Shown here: one piece after another, positions 60,401-64,000 of the stretch
How positions within the stretch are numbered: the stretch's first letter is position 1
How the letters are laid out: each line of letters opens with the position of its first letter
Source: Lutraria lutraria
Lineage: Eukaryota > Mollusca > Bivalvia > Venerida > Mactridae
Length of the DNA: 64,000 bases
Assembly: GCA_964023205.1 (NCBI GenBank)
Contig: OZ026844.1
Span: forward strand, 28,618,934 to 28,682,933
Direction of reading: 5' to 3'
Position numbers and translations under genes: made by a program
Notes under the pieces: model-generated
Database searches by the model: none
Told to the model about the DNA's origin: nothing
The model's input: only the letters and a program-made list of their open reading frames with translations

Positions 60401-63400
60401 TAAAGTAGATGCCGACTGCAGTAATCATACATGCCACCATGGTGCTCCACATTGTGAAGTTCATGATCCAAATGCAGAACATGGACATTGTAACTGTCAC
60501 ACAGGTAATGTACAAAAAGCGATGTATACACTGACTATTCTTTCAATGATACTCAGTACACAAATAACATGTCATTTCAAAATGGGGTTGAAAAATCGAT
60601 ATGTATTAACAGTACGATGTATGCAATTGTCTATTTGTAAATTTCAACACGCGTCACGACCATGAAGGAGATTTTTATTAATGTAAACATGCAGAATCCA
60701 AAAATTCAAAAGAACGCACATATGCCAACCATCCAACTAAGGTAGGCAAACATTTATGGCTGCTTCTAGCGATAATATTGTGTACCAAAGACGTCCTTGT
60801 ATTTGATCAACATCTGCCAAATGAGCCGGTGAGCAATGCACAGTAGATGCTGACTGTGCTGGTATTACGTGTCATGTCACCATGGAGCTCCACATTGTGA
60901 AATTCATGATCCAAATTTAGAACATAGACATTGTAACTGTCACTCAGGTAATGCATTTAAAACGATGTACGCACTGACTGGTGGCTCAAACGGTTTGCCA
61001 GATGTCAATTACTACACAAATATTAAACTTGTCATTTCAAAACGGCGTTGAGAATCGATAGGATAAAGCATTGTATATACATGTGTACCATTTATATTCT
61101 AACTACATCATTGATGTTCATTTACCTACTTTTTGTACTTTTTCTATCGGAGAACTTCGCAGCTTATATCACAAGAGTGCCAGGTCGCAAAATATGCCTG
61201 TAAAGGGGCATAACTCATAAGTTCCTGGGCCGTCATGCCCCAGTTAATGCACTTAAAACGATGCATGATCGCACTGGGACAATTACTGCACCAATAAAAA
61301 TGTCATTTCAAAACCGGGTTTTATGTACGCAATTTTCTATTTGTAGTCTGCAGCACGCGCCCAGAAAATGAATATAATTCTAATGAATGTGTATAGAATT
61401 CAAAAATCCGATGGAACATACCTTTGCTAACTGAAATGTTAGCGAAAATGGTTCGTGTAACACAATGGACAGAAATTGTAAACACGAAAACCATTGTTGA
61501 TTTTCTCCTAAAGAGTGCGTTACAATTTATGAAAAGAAATAATTCAACAAATTGACAATATTTTATGGCTGCAACTGGCATTATATTTTGTACTAAAGAC
61601 GTCAACTACGTCATTGTATTTGATCAATCTCTTTTCCAACAATTTTATGCGTGATCAGAAATGCATTCATGCAAAAGGCTTTGTCATTGTAGCAAAACGA
61701 GCCGGTGAGCAATGCAAAGTAGATGCTGACTGTGCTGGTACTACATGCCACCATGGATCTCCACATTGTGAAATTCACGATCCAAGTTTAGAACATGGAC
61801 ATTGTAACTGTCATGCCCCAGGTAATGTACTTAAAACTATGTACGCACTGACTGATGGCTCAAACGGTTTGCCAGATGTTAATTACTACACAAATATTAA
61901 ACTTGTCATTTCAAAACGGCGTTGAAATCGATAGGATAATGCATTGTACATACATGTGTATCATTTATATTCTAACTACATCATTGATGTTCATTTACCT
62001 ACTTTTTGTATTTTATATCGGAGAACATTGCAGCTCATATCAATAAAAGTACGAACAATATTGCCAGAAAAAAAACTAAGCATCTCGGAGCCAGGGTACT
62101 GTCTTAGAATGATCCGTTGCTAAGCTATGCGCAGTGGATTAAACTAGTTTTTGTGTCAAACTTCACACTTAATGTACTCATCATTCAATCATTCTGCTGC
62201 TGTTCTTCGACTGGAAGAAATTCATAAATATTATCTGATGTTTATTGCGTCTATTTTCATTTTAGAAATGTGTTTAATTATAAAGTACATGCTTTTCAGC
62301 TAAACGTGCAGCAGCAGAAACATGTAAGGTAGCGGCTGACTGTGCTAATCATACATGTCATCATGGATCTCCGAATTGTGAAATTCATGATCCAAATTCA
62401 GAACATGGACATTGCAACTGTCATACCCCAGGTAATGTACTTAAAACGATGTACACACTGACAGATGGCTCAAACGATTTGTCTGATGTCAATTACTACA
62501 CGAATATTTAACTTGTCATTTCAAAACGGCGTTGAAAATCGATAGGATGATGCATTGTATATACATTTAGATTCTAACTACATCATTGATGTTCATTTAC
62601 CTACTTTTTGTATTTTTTCTGTCGGAGAACTTTGCAGCTCATATCACAAGAGTGCCAGGTCGCAAAATATGCCTGTCAAGGGGCATAACTCATACGTTCC
62701 TGGGCCGTCATGCCCCAGGTAATGCACTTAAAACGATGCATGATCGCACGGAGACAATTACTGCACAAATAAAAAAATGTCATTTCAAAACTGGGTTTTA
62801 TGTACGCAATTTTCTGTTTGAAGTCTGCAGCACACGTCCAAAAAATGAATATAATTCTAATGAATGTGTATAGAATTCAAATATCGGATGGAACATACCT
62901 TTGCTAACTGAAATATTAGCGAACATGGTTCGTGTAACACATAGGACAGAAATTGTAAACACGAAAACCATTGTTGATTTTCTCCTAAAGAGTGCGTTAC
63001 AATTTATGAAAAGAAATAATTTAACAAATTGACAATATTTTATGGCTGCAACTGGCATTATATTTTGTACTAAAGACTTCAACTACGTTATTGTATTTGA
63101 TCAATCTCATTTCCAATACTATTTTATGCGTGATCAGAAGAAATGCATTCATGCAAAAGGCTTTGTCATTGTAGCAAAACGAGCCGGTGAGCCATGCACA
63201 GTAGATGATGACTGTGCTGGCAATACATGCCACCATGGATCTCCACATTGTGAAATTCACGATCCAAGTTCAGAACATGGACATTGTAACTGTCATGCCC
63301 CAGGTAATGTACTTAAAACGATGTACGCACTGACTGATGGCTCAAACGGCTTGCCTGATGTCAATTACTACTCAAATATTAAACTTGTCATTTCAAAACG

Positions 63401-64000
63401 GCGTTGAAAATCGATAGGATGATGCATTGTATATACATGTGTATCATTTATATTCTAACTACATCATTGATGTTCATTTACCTACTTTTTTGTATTTTTT
63501 CTATCGGAGAACTTCGCAGCTCATATCACAAGAGTGCCAGGTCGCAAAATATGCCCGTCAAGGGGCATAACTCATAAGTTCCTTGGGCCGTCATATAAAA
63601 AATGTCATTTCAAAACCGGGTTTTATGTACGCAATTTTCTATTTGTAGTCTGCAGCACGCGTCCAGAAAATGAATATAATTCTAATGAATGTGTATAGAA
63701 TTCAAAAATCCGATGGAACATACCTTTGCTAACTGAAATGTTAGCGAAAATGGTTCGTGTAACACAATGGATAGAAATTGTAAACACGAAAACCATTGTT
63801 GATTTTCTCCAAAAGAGTGCGTTACAATTTATGAAAAGAAATAATTCAACAAATTGACAATATGGCTGCAACTAGCATTATATTTTGTACTAAAGACGTC
63901 AACTACGTCATTGTATTTGATCAATCTCTTTTCCAATACTATTTTATGCGTGATCAGAAGAAATGCATATATGCAAAAGGCTTTGTCATTGTAGCAAAAC
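39444..64000 (+). CDS. Concatemeric secreted precursor of six-Cys, His-rich modules (Cvsi-like?), 3' end off the window
   Basis: All exons are phase 1: 39444-39477 and 39971-39994 (signal), then modules 40451-40582, 41174-41302, 42396-42524, 43620-43748, 44844-44972, 45565-45693, 46789-46917, 48004-48132, 48724-48852, 49947-50075, 51170-51298, 52394-52522, 53610-53738, 54833-54961, 56056-56184, 57221-57349, 57943-58071, 59160-59288, 60376-60504, 61693-61821, 62300-62431, 63175-63303 and 63995 onward. Acceptors are mostly GCATTTCAG and donors CAG|GTAATGTAC. Each module has C-x5-C-x4-C-x6-C-x11-C-x-C and about eight His, and every module after the first begins AKR, a prohormone-convertase or furin-type site. 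Spliced, this is about 970 residues so far. The Cys spacing recalls bivalve Cvsi-type serine protease inhibitors (from memory). Metal binding or antimicrobial roles are also possible. Confidence 0.75.
39555..39766. mobile_element. Palindrome-rich MITE, copy 2, in intron 1 of the module array gene
   Basis: Same order of inverted ends and internal hairpin as 38392-38602, ending TACTGT / ACAGTA. A 65-codon open frame across it is an artefact of the element. Confidence 0.75.
39971..39994 (+). CDS. 24-nt microexon completing the signal peptide
   Basis: Acceptor CCTTTTCAG, donor TATG|GTAAGT, phase 1 to 1. It adds AYVCTFKY, giving a likely cleavage region before the first module. Confidence 0.6.
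40451..40582 (+). CDS. First module exon (variant: no Lys-Arg, extra Cys)
   Basis: 132 nt. It begins AQCAPAETC where later modules have AKRAAAETC, so it lacks the dibasic site and gains a seventh Cys. It ends CHAP like the intact type B exons downstream, instead of CHT. This fits a founder copy whose 5' end joins the signal peptide. Confidence 0.75.
41174..41302 (+). CDS. Type A module exon, representative of the array
   Basis: 129 nt encoding AKRAAAETC, KVDADCSNHTC, HHGAPHC, EVHDPNAEHGHCNCHT. Most of the type A exons to 60504 encode exactly this peptide; the few nucleotide changes seen are mostly silent. Introns are also nearly identical between units. Confidence 0.8.
48004..48132 (+). CDS. 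Type A module exon, variant (AEAC, CNHG)
   Basis: Differs from the common module by Thr to Ala before Cys1 and His to Asn after Cys3. The same two changes are in 57221-57349, 9.2 kb away, and both copies sit at the start of a short (about 720-bp) unit. Confidence 0.75.
57221..57349 (+). CDS. Type A module exon, variant sharing changes with 48004-48132
   Basis: Carries the AEAC and CNHG variants and is followed by an intron of the type normally found after the type B relic. Confidence 0.75.
61693..61821 (+). CDS. Intact type B module exon
   Basis: Acceptor ATTGTAG, donor CCAG|GTAATG, 129 nt, phase 1 to 1. It encodes AKRAGEQC, KVDADCAGTTC, HHGSPHC, EIHDPSLEHGHCNCHAP. This is the living counterpart of the 15 disabled type B copies upstream. 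Confidence 0.75.
62300..62431 (+). CDS. Diverged type A module exon at the downstream end
   Basis: Acceptor CTTTTCAG, 132 nt. It encodes AKRAAAETC with KVAADCANHTC, HHGSPNC and CNCHTP. It is more diverged than the array copies in both exon and introns, so it lies outside the homogenised block. Confidence 0.75.
63175..63303 (+). CDS. Second intact type B module exon
   Basis: Acceptor ATTGTAG, donor CCAG|GTAATG. It encodes AKRAGEPC, TVDDDCAGNTC, HHGSPHC, EIHDPSSEHGHCNCHAP, with all six Cys kept despite several substitutions relative to 61693-61821. Confidence 0.75.
63995..64000 (+). CDS. Start of a further type B module exon, cut by the window edge
   Basis: The acceptor ATTGTAG and the first six bases (CAAAAC) match the other intact type B exons, with the same upstream intron text. 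The array therefore continues beyond the window. Confidence 0.6.

Larger units (their letters stand above)
41674..60947 (+). pseudogene. Fifteen disabled type B module exons within the array
   Basis: Copies at 41674-41804, 42896-43026, 44120-44250, 46065-46195, 47289-47419, 49224-49354, 50447-50577, 51670-51800, 52894-53024, 54110-54240, 55333-55463, 56497-56627, 58443-58573, 59660-59790 and 60817-60947. Relative to the intact type B exons all have a 5-bp duplication (ACATGT-CATGT-CACCATGG) that shifts the frame, and the acceptor TGTAG is changed to GCTG or removed. Most also have donor GTAATG changed to GTTATG, and a few have lost a Cys codon (TGT to TAT). The 56497 and 60817 copies share an upstream deletion, and 60817 keeps a GTAATG donor. 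Confidence 0.8.
40451..60950 (+). repeat. Tandem array of ~1.22-kb and ~0.72-kb exon-intron units
   Basis: Long units (1165-1224 bp) hold one type A exon and one dead type B exon. Short units (720-723 bp, after the type A exons at 40451, 44844, 48004 and 57221) hold only type A, followed by the intron normally found after type B. Units are almost identical over introns as well as exons. Rare variants are shared in a mosaic way between distant units, as expected from unequal crossing-over and gene conversion. Copy number in any assembly should be treated with caution. Confidence 0.9.
61100..63990 (+). repeat. Diverged downstream part of the module array
   Basis: Three related intron blocks (about 61080-61640, 62550-63120, 63420-63920) share text such as CAAGAGTGCCAGGTCGCAAA and a relic of an exon 3' end, CCGTCATGCCCCAG, at about 61226 and 62706. 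They are more diverged than the units upstream and flank the intact type B exons. Confidence 0.7.

Noticed and set aside
61321..63871. Three 82-94-codon minus-strand open frames with similar sequence
   Set aside because: They lie in the diverged repeated introns of the module gene and are explained by intron duplication.

Overview
The window is AT-rich eukaryotic nuclear DNA with split genes. GT-AG introns are long and packed with small inverted-repeat elements, minisatellites and dispersed repeats. The repeat types (repeats ending in a GGTGAGC-type hairpin, RUDI-like tRNA-derived SINE text, many short foldback MITEs) and a Cys-rich secreted module resembling bivalve Cvsi-type protease inhibitors suggest a bivalve mollusc. 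That assignment is an inference. All gene models were built by eye from open frames, splice sites and phase continuity.

Layout. (1) 1-9021, minus strand: 5' and middle part of a single-pass membrane protein gene in six exons, whose 3' end lies beyond the left edge. It has a signal peptide, a Cys-rich possibly CUB-like ectodomain, one TM helix, and a long Pro/Gln/Ser-rich tail with tyrosine motifs. A spliced 5' leader must lie further upstream; two candidates are given. (2) 9-31 kb: mostly intronic or intergenic. It holds dispersed repeats, an 84-bp satellite (17.05-18.63 kb), one orphan coding-like exon (13.0-13.2 kb), foldback elements, and at 28.1-29.2 kb a cluster of very small LTR retroelements (TRIM-like) whose LTRs carry a tRNA-like gene with Pol III boxes. 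(3) 31255-37601, plus strand: a four-exon gene for a Rolling stone-like six-TM protein (333 aa), with a possible extra 54-nt cassette exon and a striking intronic hairpin. (4) 39.4-64 kb, plus strand: a giant tandem exon array. A signal-peptide exon and a microexon are followed by 22 complete phase-1 symmetric exons plus the start of a 23rd. Each encodes a 43-44-residue, six-Cys, His-rich module, and modules are joined by Lys-Arg sites. The gene runs off the right edge.

How the parts work together. The array gene looks like a concatemeric secretory precursor that could be cut at Lys-Arg into many nearly identical small disulfide-rich peptides. The array grew by amplification of a ~1.22-kb unit containing one live exon (type A) and one dead exon (type B). 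Intact type B exons survive only at the downstream end. The other two genes are unrelated membrane proteins.

Most interesting: the concatemeric module gene with its shared dead second exon, and the TRIM-like elements with a tRNA-like gene inside their LTRs.
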